The notes: generated by a model not told the origin, from the sequence alone. A stretch of 64,000 bases of DNA from Chryseobacterium sp. ISL-80 (GCA_018613055.1 JAGGQZ010000026.1:1-64000); one strand, 5' to 3'. Counted from the stretch's first letter, positions 15,983 to 24,597 are shown. Numbers and translations are program-made.

Positions 15983-16374
15983 TGTCTGAAGTTGCTCTCA
16001 CTTCGGACAGCTTTTCTGCTTTTTCCTTCAATCCTGTCCGAAGTTGACCCTTCTTCGGACAGCTTTTCTGCTTCTTCCTTCAAACCTGTCTGAAGTGGCT
16101 CCTTCTTCGGACAGCTTTTCTGCTTTTTCCTTCAAACCTGTCCGAAGATGCTCTCTCTTCGGACAACTTTTCTGCTTTTTTCTTCAAACCTGTCCGAAGT
16201 TGATCCTGCTTCGGACAGCTTTTCTGCTTTTTCCTTCAAACCTGTCTGAAGATGCTCTCTCTTCGGACAACTTTTCTGCTTTTTTCTTCAAACCTGTCCG
16301 AAGTTGATCCTGCTTCGGACAGCTTTTCTGCTTTTTCCTTCAAACCTGTCTGAAGTGGCTCTAGCTTTCGGAAG
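15983..16374 (+). repeat. tandem array of eight 52-bp hairpin units
   Basis: Eight units start at 15983, 16035, 16087, 16139, 16191, 16243, 16295 and 16347, an exact 52-base period. Each unit has a left arm TGTC(C/T)GAAG, a nine-base variable loop, a right arm CTTCGGACA and a pyrimidine-rich spacer (consensus CTTTTCTGCTTTTTCC then TTCAAACC). Units 4-5 and 6-7 are near-identical dimers, so the array grew partly by 104-bp duplication. The last right arm is degraded. Units with T in the left arm still pair as G-U in plus-strand RNA. As 52 is not a multiple of three, the frame shifts in every unit, so it is not coding. It fills the convergent gap between ykwB and ptsI. Confidence 0.95.
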
Positions 16375-16411
16375 TTTTAACGCATGACTTTCCACATTTA
16401 ATTTTTTTGCA

Positions 16412-16441
16412 CAAAAAAATGCCGGCTGATTAACAGCCGGC
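16412..16441 (-). terminator. terminator of ptsHI
   Basis: A perfect eight-pair stem (GCCGGCTG/CAGCCGGC) with an ATTAA loop, followed on the minus strand by a T run, 110 bases past the ptsI stop. Confidence 0.8.
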
Positions 16442-16551
16442 CAAATCTGGGGGAAAATGAGAATGATTAGCTTACTTTCAGTCTAACCAAAGTGCTTACT
16501 CATCTATACCCGCCTGATATAGGTTAAAACATTTTTTATATTACAAATATA

Positions 16552-18267
16552 TTACAAAGCGACTGCTTTGTTTACTGCTTCGACCACTTCTTCTGTTGTG
16601 CTCATGTTCAAAACATCAGAAGCGAGCTTTTCCATATCGGCTTTGTTCAGATTTCTGATCAAAGAGCGTGCCTTCAGGATTGATGAAGCGCTCATGGAGA
16701 ACTCGTCAAGACCTAGACCAAGCAGGATTGGAATCGCAGTTTCGTCTCCGGCCATTTCGCCGCACATGCCAGCCCATTTTCCTTCTTTATGCGCTGCATC
16801 AATGACCATTTTTACCAAACGAAGGATAGACGGATTATACGGTTGGTATAAGTATGATACCTGCTGGTTCATCCTGTCCGCGGCCATCGTATATTGAATA
16901 AGGTCATTTGTTCCGATACTGAAGAAGTCGACTTCCTTTGCGAACTGGTCTGCAAGAACTGCAGTTGAAGGGATTTCGACCATGATTCCAAGTTCGATGT
17001 GGTCGGCAACCTTGATGCCTTCCTCTACAAGCTTAGCTTTCTCTTCTTCCAGCATCGCTTTTGCTTCCCTGAACTCATTAAGAGTAGCGATCATCGGGAA
17101 CATAATCTTCAGGTTGCCATAAACGCTGGCACGCAATAGAGCGCGTAACTGTGTACGGAAAATATCAACTTCCTCCAGGCAAAGACGGATCGCCCTGAAA
17201 CCAAGGAAAGGATTCATTTCTTTTGGCAAGTCAAGGTATGGAAGCTCTTTATCGCCGCCGATATCCAATGTGCGGACAACGACTGGTTTGCCTTCCATGC
17301 CTTCAAGAACAGCTTTGTATGCTGTAAACTGTTCTTCTTCGGTAGGAAGCTGGTCCCTGTCCATATAGAGGAATTCCGTACGGTATAGTCCTACTGCTTC
17401 ACCGCCATTTTCAACAACACCTTTTAAATCTTTCGGTGTCCCAATGTTCGCGGCAAGTTCTACATGGTGGCCATCTGCTGTTACTGATTTTTCATTAACA
17501 AGCTTTGCCCATTCTGCTTTTTGCTTCTCAAAGTCTTCCTGAATCTTTTTATATGCATCCAGCACTTCAGGAGTCGGATTGAAATGAACTTCACCTTTCA
17601 ATCCATCCACAACAACGAGATCGCCGTTATTGATTTCTTCCGTAGCTGCCTTCGTGCCCACAACGGCAGGAATCTCCATGGAACGAGCCATGATGGCAGA
17701 ATGTGAGGTACGGCCGCCGATATTGGTTGTGAAGCCTTTTACAAACTGGCGGTTTAGCTGAGCAGTATCGGATGGAGTCAAATCCTCCGCAACAATGACC
17801 ACTTCTTCGGCAATCATGCTTGGATTAGGAATCTGGATCCCCAACAGATGTGCAAGCACACGCTTTGTTACATCGCGGATATCAGCCGCACGTTCTTTCA
17901 TGTATTCATTGTCCATTGATTCGAACATGCCAATGAACATATCAGCCGTTTCTTTCAATGCGTGTTCTGCATTGACATTTTCAGTTGTGATTTTATCTTC
18001 GATGGGTGAAATCAGTTCTGGATCACTTAGTACTAGAAGGTGTGCATCAAAAATCGCTGCTTTATCTGCACCTAAAGCCGTTCCCGCATGATCACGGATT
18101 TTTTCAAGCTCAGCTTTGGCTGTCTGAAGCGCTGTCTGGAATCGTGCAACCTCTTCAGCAGGGGCTTCTACCGATTTTTTCTCAAAAGAAAAATCAGGCT
18201 CGACAAGCTTATAGGCTTTTGCGATGGCAATGCCATTTGAAGCAGCAATACCCTGGAGAAAGCCCAT
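16552..18267 (-). CDS. ptsI: PTS enzyme I
   Basis: A 571-residue phosphoenolpyruvate-protein phosphotransferase. The phosphorylated His189 is in [10 protein letters not shown], the PEP-binding region carries [10 protein letters not shown] and the FRAIRLCLE box, and the C-terminal signature [15 protein letters not shown] and the active-site CGEMAGD loop are intact. It transfers phosphate from PEP to HPr at the start of sugar uptake. The ATG overlaps the ptsH stop by one base, so the two are coupled. Unlike B. subtilis, no ptsG or glcT is adjacent, so this is a ptsHI-only operon. Confidence 0.98.
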   Translation of the reverse strand: MGFLQGIAASNGIAIAKAYKLVEPDFSFEKKSVEAPAEEVARFQTALQTAKAELEKIRDHAGTALGADKAAIFDAHLLVLSDPELISPIEDKITTENVNAEHALKETADMFIGMFESMDNEYMKERAADIRDVTKRVLAHLLGIQIPNPSMIAEEVVIVAEDLTPSDTAQLNRQFVKGFTTNIGGRTSHSAIMARSMEIPAVVGTKAATEEINNGDLVVVDGLKGEVHFNPTPEVLDAYKKIQEDFEKQKAEWAKLVNEKSVTADGHHVELAANIGTPKDLKGVVENGGEAVGLYRTEFLYMDRDQLPTEEEQFTAYKAVLEGMEGKPVVVRTLDIGGDKELPYLDLPKEMNPFLGFRAIRLCLEEVDIFRTQLRALLRASVYGNLKIMFPMIATLNEFREAKAMLEEEKAKLVEEGIKVADHIELGIMVEIPSTAVLADQFAKEVDFFSIGTNDLIQYTMAADRMNQQVSYLYQPYNPSILRLVKMVIDAAHKEGKWAGMCGEMAGDETAIPILLGLGLDEFSMSASSILKARSLIRNLNKADMEKLASDVLNMSTTEEVVEAVNKAVAL

Positions 18268-18533
18268 TATTCAGCTAAACCTTCTCTTTTAAGAGTTTCT
18301 TCCAGCGTATTAAGAGCATCTTGCTCGTCGCTTCCTTCAGCGATGATCGCGATGTCTGCACCCTGGCCGATTCCTAATGACATTACACCCATGATTGATT
18401 TAAGGTTAACCTTTTTTTCTTTATATTCTAAGTGGATTTCAGAATCGAACTTACTTGCAGCCTGAACAAGCATTGTAGCAGGGCGAGCATGGATTCCTGT
18501 TTCAGCAACAACCTTGAATTGTTTTTGTACCAT
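18267..18533 (-). CDS. ptsH: phosphocarrier protein HPr
   Basis: An 88-residue HPr. His15 (GIHARPAT) receives phosphate from enzyme I, and Ser46 ([11 protein letters not shown]) is the HPr kinase site that links glycolytic state to CcpA. Both motifs are intact and the length is typical. A strong AAAGGAG lies upstream of the ATG. The gene heads a ptsHI pair; a long leader of about 230 bases separates it from the preceding transcription unit. Confidence 0.98.
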   Translation of the reverse strand: MVQKQFKVVAETGIHARPATMLVQAASKFDSEIHLEYKEKKVNLKSIMGVMSLGIGQGADIAIIAEGSDEQDALNTLEETLKREGLAE

Positions 18534-18762
18534 ACTAGATCAATCTCCTTTAAAATAAATGTTTAAGATGACCATACATGATGCCTTCCAAACTAAATGG
18601 TTCAATTCAGCGAAAGGTCAAAATCTGGCCTGGCCAAAATGATATTTGTATTTTACCCATTTGTGTTGTTCTTTCACACCATATATTGTTTCCAATCATT
18701 TCCTCAGAAATATGGATTGGCATCCCACACAAAAGAATAGCATTTCACCCCAGTATAGACAA

Positions 18763-18790
18763 TGAAAAAACCTTGTTTTTTAAAGGTTTT
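18763..18790 (-). terminator. terminator of the MoxR/DUF58/DUF4129 operon
   Basis: On the minus strand AAAACCTT pairs with AAGGTTTT and is followed by further T residues, about 55 bases beyond the DUF4129 gene stop. Confidence 0.65.
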
Positions 18791-18804
18791 GCGCATTTTT
18801 TTTA

Positions 18805-18819
18805 GTAAAACGTTTTCAT
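18805..18819 (-). promoter_or_regulatory. cre-like site
   Basis: ATGAAAACGTTTTAC on the minus strand matches 12 of 14 positions of the CcpA consensus TGWAANCGNTNWCA. It lies about 270 bases before ptsH and just past the upstream operon, so relevance is uncertain. Confidence 0.3.
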
Positions 18820-18844
18820 TTTAACGAAATTGTGACAAATGATT

Positions 18845-20104
18845 TTAATTTCGTTTTAAAACATTTTTCAAGGTGCCTTTCAACCCTGTTTTATTTTCTT
18901 CTTTGTAAAGTTTTTCTAGTGAAACGAACTGTTTCTTGATGGACTTGATATCCTCTTTGAACCATCCTTCTAAAGATTCTTCGTGTTCATCACCATATCT
19001 GACTTTTTCATATGTCTGGATGGTCCTTGCATCGTATTGAATGCCCAGTCTGTCGAACCATTCATTGATTGCTTCAAAATTAAGTCTCCCCAGTTCTTTT
19101 TTATGTGCGAATTTTTCCAGTTGAAAAATCTCTTTCCTTATTTGATTGGCGGGCACTATTGTCCGCTTTCTTGAAAGCATGTTGTTCAGTGAAGAATCAT
19201 TGAACGGAGCACTTGTTACAAACCCCGCCTGGATTTCATTCGGTCCTTGTTCTTTTTTAAACAAACCGGACTTTTTATAAATAAAGTAAAAAGCGATCAT
19301 GACTAACAACACAAAAAGAATGGGTCCCCAGAAATTCGGGTCAAAGCCAAGCACGGCATTCTCAAAAGAAGGGTCGTTCTCCACGTTCGGCTTTCTGTTT
19401 GGAATGACTTTACTTGCCCTTTCCTGTATAACAGGAGAGGCAATCCAGGAGAAAAGTGGATATAACAGCATGGAAAGTATCCACCCAATTGCCTGCAGGA
19501 CAAAAAAGAATATTTCCTTTAATAGATTTCTTCCAAAGGTCAGTGCCGTGACCATGAGCAGTATACCACCCAGCAGTCTGGAATAGGTGACAGCGAACTT
19601 ATTTTTCGCAGCCGTTTCAATATCCAGCCACTTTAGCAAAAATTGTCCCAATAAGATAAACAGCAACTGAAAAATCAGAATGATCGCGATCTGCATTAAA
19701 TAGCTCCCGCCATAAAAATATCCAAGCGGGGAAACGAACACTCCTATGAGGAAGGTGACGACAAGCCAAACACTTTCTGAATGACTTGTAGAATCCTCAT
19801 GAAATTTCAGGATCCTCCAAAAGACCAATACACCCATGATCCCTGTATACAATAGATCCAGGCCGCTTACATTTCCAAAGAGAACAATCACCGGCAAAAT
19901 GACCAGTACATACAATGGCTTAGCGAAATTTGGCCTTTGCTCCAACAGAATCGCAAAAACCAGCGAAGCTGCTGCCGCTATGGCCATTGCTGCAGTAAAT
20001 GGCATTTGCTGTGAGGACAACAAATGCATAATCACCATAATCAGGCTGGCAAAGGTCCATTCGATATAAAAGCGAAAAAAGACATGCAAGACACGAAGAT
20101 TCAT
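18845..20104 (-). CDS. membrane protein, third gene of MoxR/DUF58 operon
   Basis: A 419-residue membrane protein. Roughly seven hydrophobic helices fill residues 10-225, another spans about 273-293, and a charged cytoplasmic tail of about 125 residues follows. In the usual MoxR-DUF58-transglutaminase loci (B. subtilis yeaC-yeaD-yebA) the third protein has an extracytoplasmic transglutaminase domain between membrane parts; no Cys-His-Asp transglutaminase core is seen here, and the tail resembles the DUF4129-type end. The ATG overlaps the preceding gene by four bases. Predicted to act with the two upstream products at the membrane; the process is unknown. Confidence 0.7.
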   Translation of the reverse strand: MNLRVLHVFFRFYIEWTFASLIMVIMHLLSSQQMPFTAAMAIAAAASLVFAILLEQRPNFAKPLYVLVILPVIVLFGNVSGLDLLYTGIMGVLVFWRILKFHEDSTSHSESVWLVVTFLIGVFVSPLGYFYGGSYLMQIAIILIFQLLFILLGQFLLKWLDIETAAKNKFAVTYSRLLGGILLMVTALTFGRNLLKEIFFFVLQAIGWILSMLLYPLFSWIASPVIQERASKVIPNRKPNVENDPSFENAVLGFDPNFWGPILFVLLVMIAFYFIYKKSGLFKKEQGPNEIQAGFVTSAPFNDSSLNNMLSRKRTIVPANQIRKEIFQLEKFAHKKELGRLNFEAINEWFDRLGIQYDARTIQTYEKVRYGDEHEESLEGWFKEDIKSIKKQFVSLEKLYKEENKTGLKGTLKNVLKRN

Positions 20105-21297
20105 TTGCCCGCCACATCCTTTAACATGGTTTTCAGTGGTTCAAGGTATGCAGCTTCGTTATGCTGCTGCAGTTCGAAAAGCTGCACCCCTCCCCTTGAC
20201 CACTCTTGCATATAGCCATCCGTCCTTGGTGTCCGAACACCCGCATACACCATTACCGGTGCCAGCGGCAAATGCCTTTTATAGAAGAAAAGCATTTGTT
20301 CATGCGGAATGGTGGGCGAATGAAAATCGGCAATCGCCAATAAATCCAGGAGTTTTTGCAGATGATCTTTTCCTGAACCTAATGGAAGATAGGTAAAGGG
20401 TGTCGCCCCGGCAGACCGTATGTTCATGCAAAGGGAGAATGGGATATTGTTACGATGAAAAAAATAACCCATTTCGGCAGCGCTGCTCATTAAAAATTCA
20501 AGCTTACTGGTTACTGAATATCCATCAGAGACGTTAATCAACAAAACAGCACCAGCCTCATTGATTCTTTCAAATTCCTTTGTCTGCAATGTCATTCTCC
20601 GTGCGCTTGCTTTCCAGTTAATTCTGTTGAAGCTGTCGGTCGGCAGATAATCCCTTGTTCCAACCGGTCCCATATTGTCTTCAAAAACTGAGAAAATAGA
20701 TGGACTGTTTCCAGGCTTGACCGATTTGTGACGATCAATATTGTTTACCGTTAGCGGTCTTGGATAGACAAGTGTCTCCATATTGATCACATCTGTAAAC
20801 TCAAGAATCGTATCGCCGAAGCCAAAAAAATGCGGAATATGGAGCTCCAGCTTCCGGATTTTCGATAGTCCCCGCTTTTCAGCAAGAAAAGGGATATGAA
20901 TATTGATTTTTTCTTTTCGTCCTATCGAAAACGGCATGCTGACATCTACTCTTGATTGATGGATATGATATTCAGCTGAAGCTGGGACAACTGCACTGTC
21001 AAAATAGATAGAGATATTCCCATTCATGATGGGCAGGCCCTGATTGAAGAACTGAAGGTTCCACTCTCCCCTGTCTTCAATGAAAAAGCGATTGCGATTC
21101 CGGTTATTTTCAAAAAACAGCCCTTCTCCTATATGTTTTAAATAATAGGAATTGGCGAATGCCAGAAAAATGATGAGAAGGCCAGCCCCGAAAATCAGCC
21201 ATGAATTTATGTAAAAGCTTGCAATCATCAATAAAATACCGAGAAAAGCCAGAATGGATAAAAAGCGATCCTCAATCACGGTTTTTTTCCATTGCAT
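20101..21297 (-). CDS. DUF58 domain protein
   Basis: A 398-residue protein. Two N-terminal hydrophobic segments (about 10-48) are followed by a beta-rich region and then the DUF58 signature (VGTRDYLPTDSFNRINWKAS, about 212-231) leading into a von Willebrand A-like fold (GAVLLINVSDG). Such proteins are partners of MoxR ATPases, which are thought to remodel or activate VWA-type clients. The start is only four bases after the MoxR stop, and the end overlaps the next gene, so the three form a tight operon. Confidence 0.88.
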   Translation of the reverse strand: MQWKKTVIEDRFLSILAFLGILLMIASFYINSWLIFGAGLLIIFLAFANSYYLKHIGEGLFFENNRNRNRFFIEDRGEWNLQFFNQGLPIMNGNISIYFDSAVVPASAEYHIHQSRVDVSMPFSIGRKEKINIHIPFLAEKRGLSKIRKLELHIPHFFGFGDTILEFTDVINMETLVYPRPLTVNNIDRHKSVKPGNSPSIFSVFEDNMGPVGTRDYLPTDSFNRINWKASARRMTLQTKEFERINEAGAVLLINVSDGYSVTSKLEFLMSSAAEMGYFFHRNNIPFSLCMNIRSAGATPFTYLPLGSGKDHLQKLLDLLAIADFHSPTIPHEQMLFFYKRHLPLAPVMVYAGVRTPRTDGYMQEWSRGGVQLFELQQHNEAAYLEPLKTMLKDVAGK

Positions 21298-21301
21298 GGC
21301 A

Positions 21302-22246
21302 TCAAACCTCAGCTTCTACCGGAAGCGGGATAGATTCCAGCAAATCCGCGACTACTTTTTCCGGGGTCATCGTCAGTGAGGCCTCTGCAGACAGGTAAAT
21401 TCTGTGAGCGAGGACGAATGGCGCCATTTCCTTCACATCATTTGGGACCACATAGCTTCGTCCCTTAACGAGCGCCCTGCCTTGGGCTGCTTTTACTAAA
21501 GCAAGCGTTCCCCGGGGACTGATGCCCAATTCGATGGAGGCATGATTCCTTGTTTCTCTTGTTATTTTTAACAGATACTCTTCTACCACATCTGCCAGCT
21601 TAACCTTCCTTAGTTCCTGCTTTAGAAAGAGGATATCCTCCTCTTTAAAGACAGCATTGATTCCTGCCGCTTCCGTTCCAAACCTGTGCTTTTTGATCAT
21701 TTCTTTTTCTTCATTGATTTCCGGATACCCAAGCGAAAGTTTAATGAAGAAACGGTCCATCTGCGCGACTGGCAGCTGGAAGGTACCCTGCTGTGATTCA
21801 ACCGGGTTTTGTGTTGCAATGACAAGAAAAGGAGTGTTCAGCGGAATCGTATGGCCATCGATTGTCACCTGATGTTCTTCCATTGCTTCCAGCAGACTTG
21901 ACTGGGTTCTGGGTGTAGCACGATTTATTTCATCCGCTAAAAGGATATTGGTAACCACAGGACCTGGTTTCAATTCAAACTCCTGGAGCTTCGGATTGAA
22001 GAACTGGATGCCTGTTATGTCACTTGGCAAAACGTCAGGTGTAAATTGGACCCTTGAAAACTTACCCGTTATGACGTTTGCGAATGTTTTCGCCAGAAGG
22101 GTTTTTCCTGTTCCCGGCACACTTTCCATTAGGATATGGCCATCATTCAACAGGGATATGACCATCATTTCGACTTCCCGGTCCCGTCCAACTACAACTT
22201 TCCTTAGTTCCTCCTTCATCTGTTCAAGCTTGTCTTTTAATTCCAT
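21302..22246 (-). CDS. MoxR-family AAA ATPase
   Basis: A 314-residue AAA+ ATPase of the MoxR group (YeaC-like). Walker A is ESVPGTGKTLLAKTF (about 39-53), Walker B LLADEINRAT (about 100-109), sensor 1 VIATQNP (about 143) and the sensor 2 region SPRGTLALVKAA (about 246). The domain order and length are standard. AGGGGGATGGCGG precedes the ATG. It is the first gene of a three-gene operon and is expected to act as chaperone for the DUF58 protein. The biological target is unknown. Confidence 0.92.
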   Translation of the reverse strand: MELKDKLEQMKEELRKVVVGRDREVEMMVISLLNDGHILMESVPGTGKTLLAKTFANVITGKFSRVQFTPDVLPSDITGIQFFNPKLQEFELKPGPVVTNILLADEINRATPRTQSSLLEAMEEHQVTIDGHTIPLNTPFLVIATQNPVESQQGTFQLPVAQMDRFFIKLSLGYPEINEEKEMIKKHRFGTEAAGINAVFKEEDILFLKQELRKVKLADVVEEYLLKITRETRNHASIELGISPRGTLALVKAAQGRALVKGRSYVVPNDVKEMAPFVLAHRIYLSAEASLTMTPEKVVADLLESIPLPVEAEV

Positions 22247-22340
22247 CCGCCATCCCCCTATATTCTTTATATAGTTCTAAAAAAAATTTTAACATCAGCT
22301 GATATTTATGTGTGAATTTTCAACCAATTAAAGATATAAA

Positions 22341-22363
22341 AAGGACACTGGTTTAGTGTCCTT
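22341..22363 (-). terminator. terminator of the Spo0E-like gene
   Basis: A perfect nine-pair stem (AAGGACACT/AGTGTCCTT) followed on the minus strand by TTTTATATC, just past the small phosphatase gene. Confidence 0.75.
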
Positions 22364-22369
22364 TCACAT

Positions 22370-22543
22370 TTATTTTGATGTTGCCTGACCTTCTCCTTGA
22401 AAAATATTTAACAGCCGATCAAGTTCCTGGCTTACTGATATGGTCTGCACGCTGAGAAAACCGGTTTCTTTGGCCGAAGAAATCATTTCTTTTCGTTTAT
22501 GTTCGATTTCTTCTTTTATTTTATTGCGGCACATAGTTTCCAT
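22370..22543 (-). CDS. Spo0E-like aspartyl-phosphate phosphatase
   Basis: A 57-residue protein read directly from the sequence. It has the two-helix Spo0E pattern: I-E-xx-R at residues 13-17 (IEHKR), a glycine turn (ETGF) and the signature SQELDRLLN at 39-47. This family dephosphorylates Spo0A-P or related response regulators and so delays sporulation. GAGGTGATCGCAG precedes the ATG, and a strong terminator follows the stop. It is monocistronic, downstream of the 22634-22828 gene on the same strand. A second family member is encoded at 44922-45167. Confidence 0.85.
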   Translation of the reverse strand: METMCRNKIKEEIEHKRKEMISSAKETGFLSVQTISVSQELDRLLNIFQGEGQATSK

Positions 22544-22633
22544 CTGCGATCACCTCATCAGTCTATGTTAATATTTTACTACTATTCCACTAATAGGTAT
22601 AGTACAATTTTCCCCTTAACATAGGTTATCAGG

Positions 22634-22828
22634 TCAGCTCCTTGCTTCATCCACATATTGATAAATGACATCGCCGCCTCTTTGGGCAATACCCCTGAAA
22701 TGTTTAAAATCTTCCCGCTTCACGATCACTTCACGGAAAATCATAAAATCCTGCTTTGCAACAAAGATTTCTTCTACCTCTCGATTTTTCAGATTTTCGA
22801 GCATTCTTTCAGCTTGTTCCTTGTCCAT
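22634..22828 (-). CDS. small conserved hypothetical protein
   Basis: A 64-residue acidic, helical protein of unrecognised family (MDKEQAERMLENLKNREVEE at the start, then a beta-like EIFVAKQDFMIFREVIVKRE). AAGGATGTGAAAAT precedes the ATG. It has no signal or membrane segment. A MITE-like repeat ends its upstream region only 29 bases before the start codon, so its present promoter must lie within or beyond that repeat, unless the gene is silent. It is followed by the Spo0E-like gene on the same strand. Confidence 0.6.
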   Translation of the reverse strand: MDKEQAERMLENLKNREVEEIFVAKQDFMIFREVIVKREDFKHFRGIAQRGGDVIYQYVDEARS

Positions 22829-22857
22829 ATTTTCACATCCTTTATCATTAATAGTGT

Positions 22858-23157
22858 GGCTCTGTTAAACAAGGCTGTTGATTTTCGTTCCAGGCGCTTC
22901 GCTTTCCGCTGGAAGAATAATGAAAAAGCCCTACTGCCGGCTTTTTCAAAAGGCAATTCTTCCTGGCTGGCGCTGAGCCTCCTCGTCGCTTTGCTCCTGC
23001 GGGGTCTCCCCTGACCAGCTGTGCCCGCAGGACATTGAGAAGCTTCCTAGAGTTTGCCCACGCACGATGGAAATGCGTTAGCATTTTCGGAGGAGTCTAC
23101 GCGCCTTCCACTACAATCAACAGGATTTAGAAAACATCATTTAGCTTTAACAGAGCC
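22858..23157. mobile_element. MITE-like element, copy 1
   Basis: A 300-bp non-coding element bounded by the inverted ends GGCTCTGTTAAA and TTTAACAGAGCC, with a second inner pair (GTTGATT near the left, AATCAACA near the right). It is nearly identical to the element at 39146-39444. An internal hairpin (AAAAAGCC / GGCTTTTT) looks like a terminator. Both copies lie in intergenic DNA. No transposase is encoded. No clean target duplication flanks this copy. Confidence 0.85.
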
Positions 23158-23445
23158 AATAAGTTAAAACCATTTTATCTCCTAATGGACAATTTGCAAA
23201 TTTCTATCTTGCAGAGACAAGTTTCTAAACTTATTTAAATGGGAAAAAACCTTTTAAACAATATAAATTTCCTCTGGATGAATATGTTATCTTTCTATAT
23301 AATAAATACTATAAATTGAATTTTCTAACTTTTAAATTTGAAAATTTCGTGAACATTTAAAATTTATAACAGATTTTCCTTTACGCTTTGAAATATTTAA
23401 GGCAAAATGTTAGTAATTCGAAATATAACGAAGGAGCGAGGTTAT
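23158..23445. other. AT-rich leader region of ykvS
   Basis: Nearly 290 bases of very AT-rich DNA between the MITE-like element and ykvS. It contains long A/T runs but no convincing hairpin, operator or gene. The ykvS promoter is presumably here; several TATAAT-like words (for example TATATAATA near 23297) prevent a unique choice. Confidence 0.45.
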
Positions 23446-23634
23446 TTGAAGAAAGCCGAAGTTGGAAATGTAATCGAATTCAAAGAAGGATTACAAGGAG
23501 TTGTGGAGAAGGTCAATGAGAATTCTGTAATTGTTGATTTAACATATATGAACAATTTCAGGGATCTGGAACTGGACCAGCGCACAGTAATCAATCATAA
23601 AAACTATAAAATTGTTAAAGAAACAGCCTATTAA
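23446..23634 (+). CDS. ykvS: DUF2187 family protein YkvS
   Basis: A 62-residue single-domain protein, about the length of B. subtilis YkvS. The sequence KAEVGNVIEFKEGLQGVVEK resembles a small KOW/SH3-like barrel, as in DUF2187. A TTG at 23446 follows AAGGAG by about ten bases and fits the family length; an ATG 39 bases earlier has no ribosome site. It has no signal peptide. The function is unknown; some KOW-like proteins bind RNA, but that is inference only. Confidence 0.82.
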   Translation: MKKAEVGNVIEFKEGLQGVVEKVNENSVIVDLTYMNNFRDLELDQRTVINHKNYKIVKETAY

Positions 23635-23653
23635 TATATGTTATGCAAGAAGT

Positions 23654-23682
23654 AAAAAGCAGCCTTGGCTGCTTTTTCTTCT
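23654..23682 (+). terminator. terminator of ykvS
   Basis: An eleven-pair perfect stem (AAAAAGCAGCC and complement) with a two-base loop and a CTTCTT tail, 19 bases after the ykvS stop; the A run makes it usable on the minus strand also. Confidence 0.8.
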
Positions 23683-23744
23683 TTGGTAAACACCCCAGCT
23701 GCGGAGCTTCGTATTGGCTGCTTCATACTTGTTCAAAATTTGTT

Positions 23745-23861
23745 CTATTCCTTTGTTTCTTTGCCAGCTAATTCCTTGTACGATTTCACTTTCCCATGAG
23801 GATGCTGATCCTGTTTACGGACTGTCCAATTACGCTCCTTCTCGCGTTTCGATTGAGACAT
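23745..23861 (-). CDS. 38-aa hydrophilic small protein
   Basis: A very short reading frame with a good ribosome site (GAGGGGAGGGAAGAGC then ATG). The peptide starts MSQSKREKERNW and is rich in Lys, Glu, Gln and His, with no hydrophobic segment. The YkvS terminator on its 3' side also has T-rich ends in this direction. Family unknown; the composition resembles other small Bacillaceae spore or stress peptides (inference). It could be spurious, but the strong ribosome site and isolated position favour a gene. Confidence 0.5.
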   Translation of the reverse strand: MSQSKREKERNWTVRKQDQHPHGKVKSYKELAGKETKE

Positions 23862-23985
23862 GCTCTTCCCTCCCCTCGTTTTTGTTCTGTCTTAACATTC
23901 CCCATCTTGCAGAAATCTTTTCCTTACAACTTTAATGAATTATTTGGTACAATAAATTTTGTTTCTGGAAAGGGGTTTATCGAGA

Positions 23986-24597
23986 ATGAAAAAATGGATG
24001 GCGGATCCCAGATTAATTTTGGGCATTTTGATCGCGCATCTTCTTATGTTTTTTACCTTCGAGGATAAAAACGTTTTCTGGTATATATTCACAGCTTCAA
24101 TGCTTGTTCTTATAAGCTTTTCTATCATCCATGAAGAAATCGAGGACAATGCATCGACACTCTCTTATTTAACGTTAGGGATTATTTCAGGAGCAGGTTT
24201 ATTTGGTCTCTTCTGGTTCGGAAGCTTATTGATCGAATTAATCAACCTGCCTTTTTCCGGGCAAATCAGCTCCCTGTACAGCAGATTCTCTCCTGAATTA
24301 CTCTGGCATTATATCGTCCTTGTCTTGATCATCGCTCCTGGTGAGGAAATTTTTTGGCGGGGATTCATTCAAGAGCGACTGAGTCAATACTTTGGAATGA
24401 AAATGACAATCGGCTTATCTGTGCTTTTATATGCTTCTGTCCATTTTTATTCCGGGCAAGCTATTCTGATTCTGGCTGCAGTGATCGCCGGCCTGGCATG
24501 GAGCATTTTATATGCCTGGAAAAGGAGCATGCCGCTTGTGATTGTTTCCCATATTGTCTTTGATTTATTATTATTTGTTTTTCTTCCCCTCAGGTAG
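23986..24597 (+). CDS. CPBP intramembrane metalloprotease
   Basis: A 203-residue membrane protein with about six hydrophobic helices. The CPBP (CAAX/bacteriocin-processing) motifs are present: GEEIFWRGFIQ (about 124-134) with the Glu-Glu pair, His in ASVHFYSG (about 158) and His in VSHIVFD (about 190). These place a predicted zinc-type active site inside the membrane. The ATG at 23986 follows AAAGGGG. No bacteriocin genes are nearby, so the role is probably housekeeping or signalling; the substrate is unknown. A strong terminator follows. Confidence 0.87.
   Translation: MKKWMADPRLILGILIAHLLMFFTFEDKNVFWYIFTASMLVLISFSIIHEEIEDNASTLSYLTLGIISGAGLFGLFWFGSLLIELINLPFSGQISSLYSRFSPELLWHYIVLVLIIAPGEEIFWRGFIQERLSQYFGMKMTIGLSVLLYASVHFYSGQAILILAAVIAGLAWSILYAWKRSMPLVIVSHIVFDLLLFVFLPLR

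Larger units (their letters stand above)
18534..18844. other. ptsH leader and upstream terminator region
   Basis: This 311-base gap contains the terminator of the upstream DUF4129 gene (18763-18790), a cre-like sequence (18805-18819) and AT-rich leader sequence. A possible promoter on the minus strand is TTGTCT, 17 bases, TATTCT just inside the terminator. No RAT antiterminator structure like that before B. subtilis ptsG was recognised. Confidence 0.45.

Noticed and set aside
16044-16307. An 87-codon open frame through the 52-bp repeats
   Set aside because: The period is not a multiple of three, so the frame encodes three rotating peptides; it has no ribosome site. It is a by-product of the repeats.
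15983-16374. Possible CRISPR array
   Set aside because: Spacers between the palindromes are themselves repeated, and no cas gene is present.
22848-23084. Frames inside the MITE-like elements (also 39092-39352)
   Set aside because: They translate the element itself, extend across its boundaries differently and lack ribosome sites.
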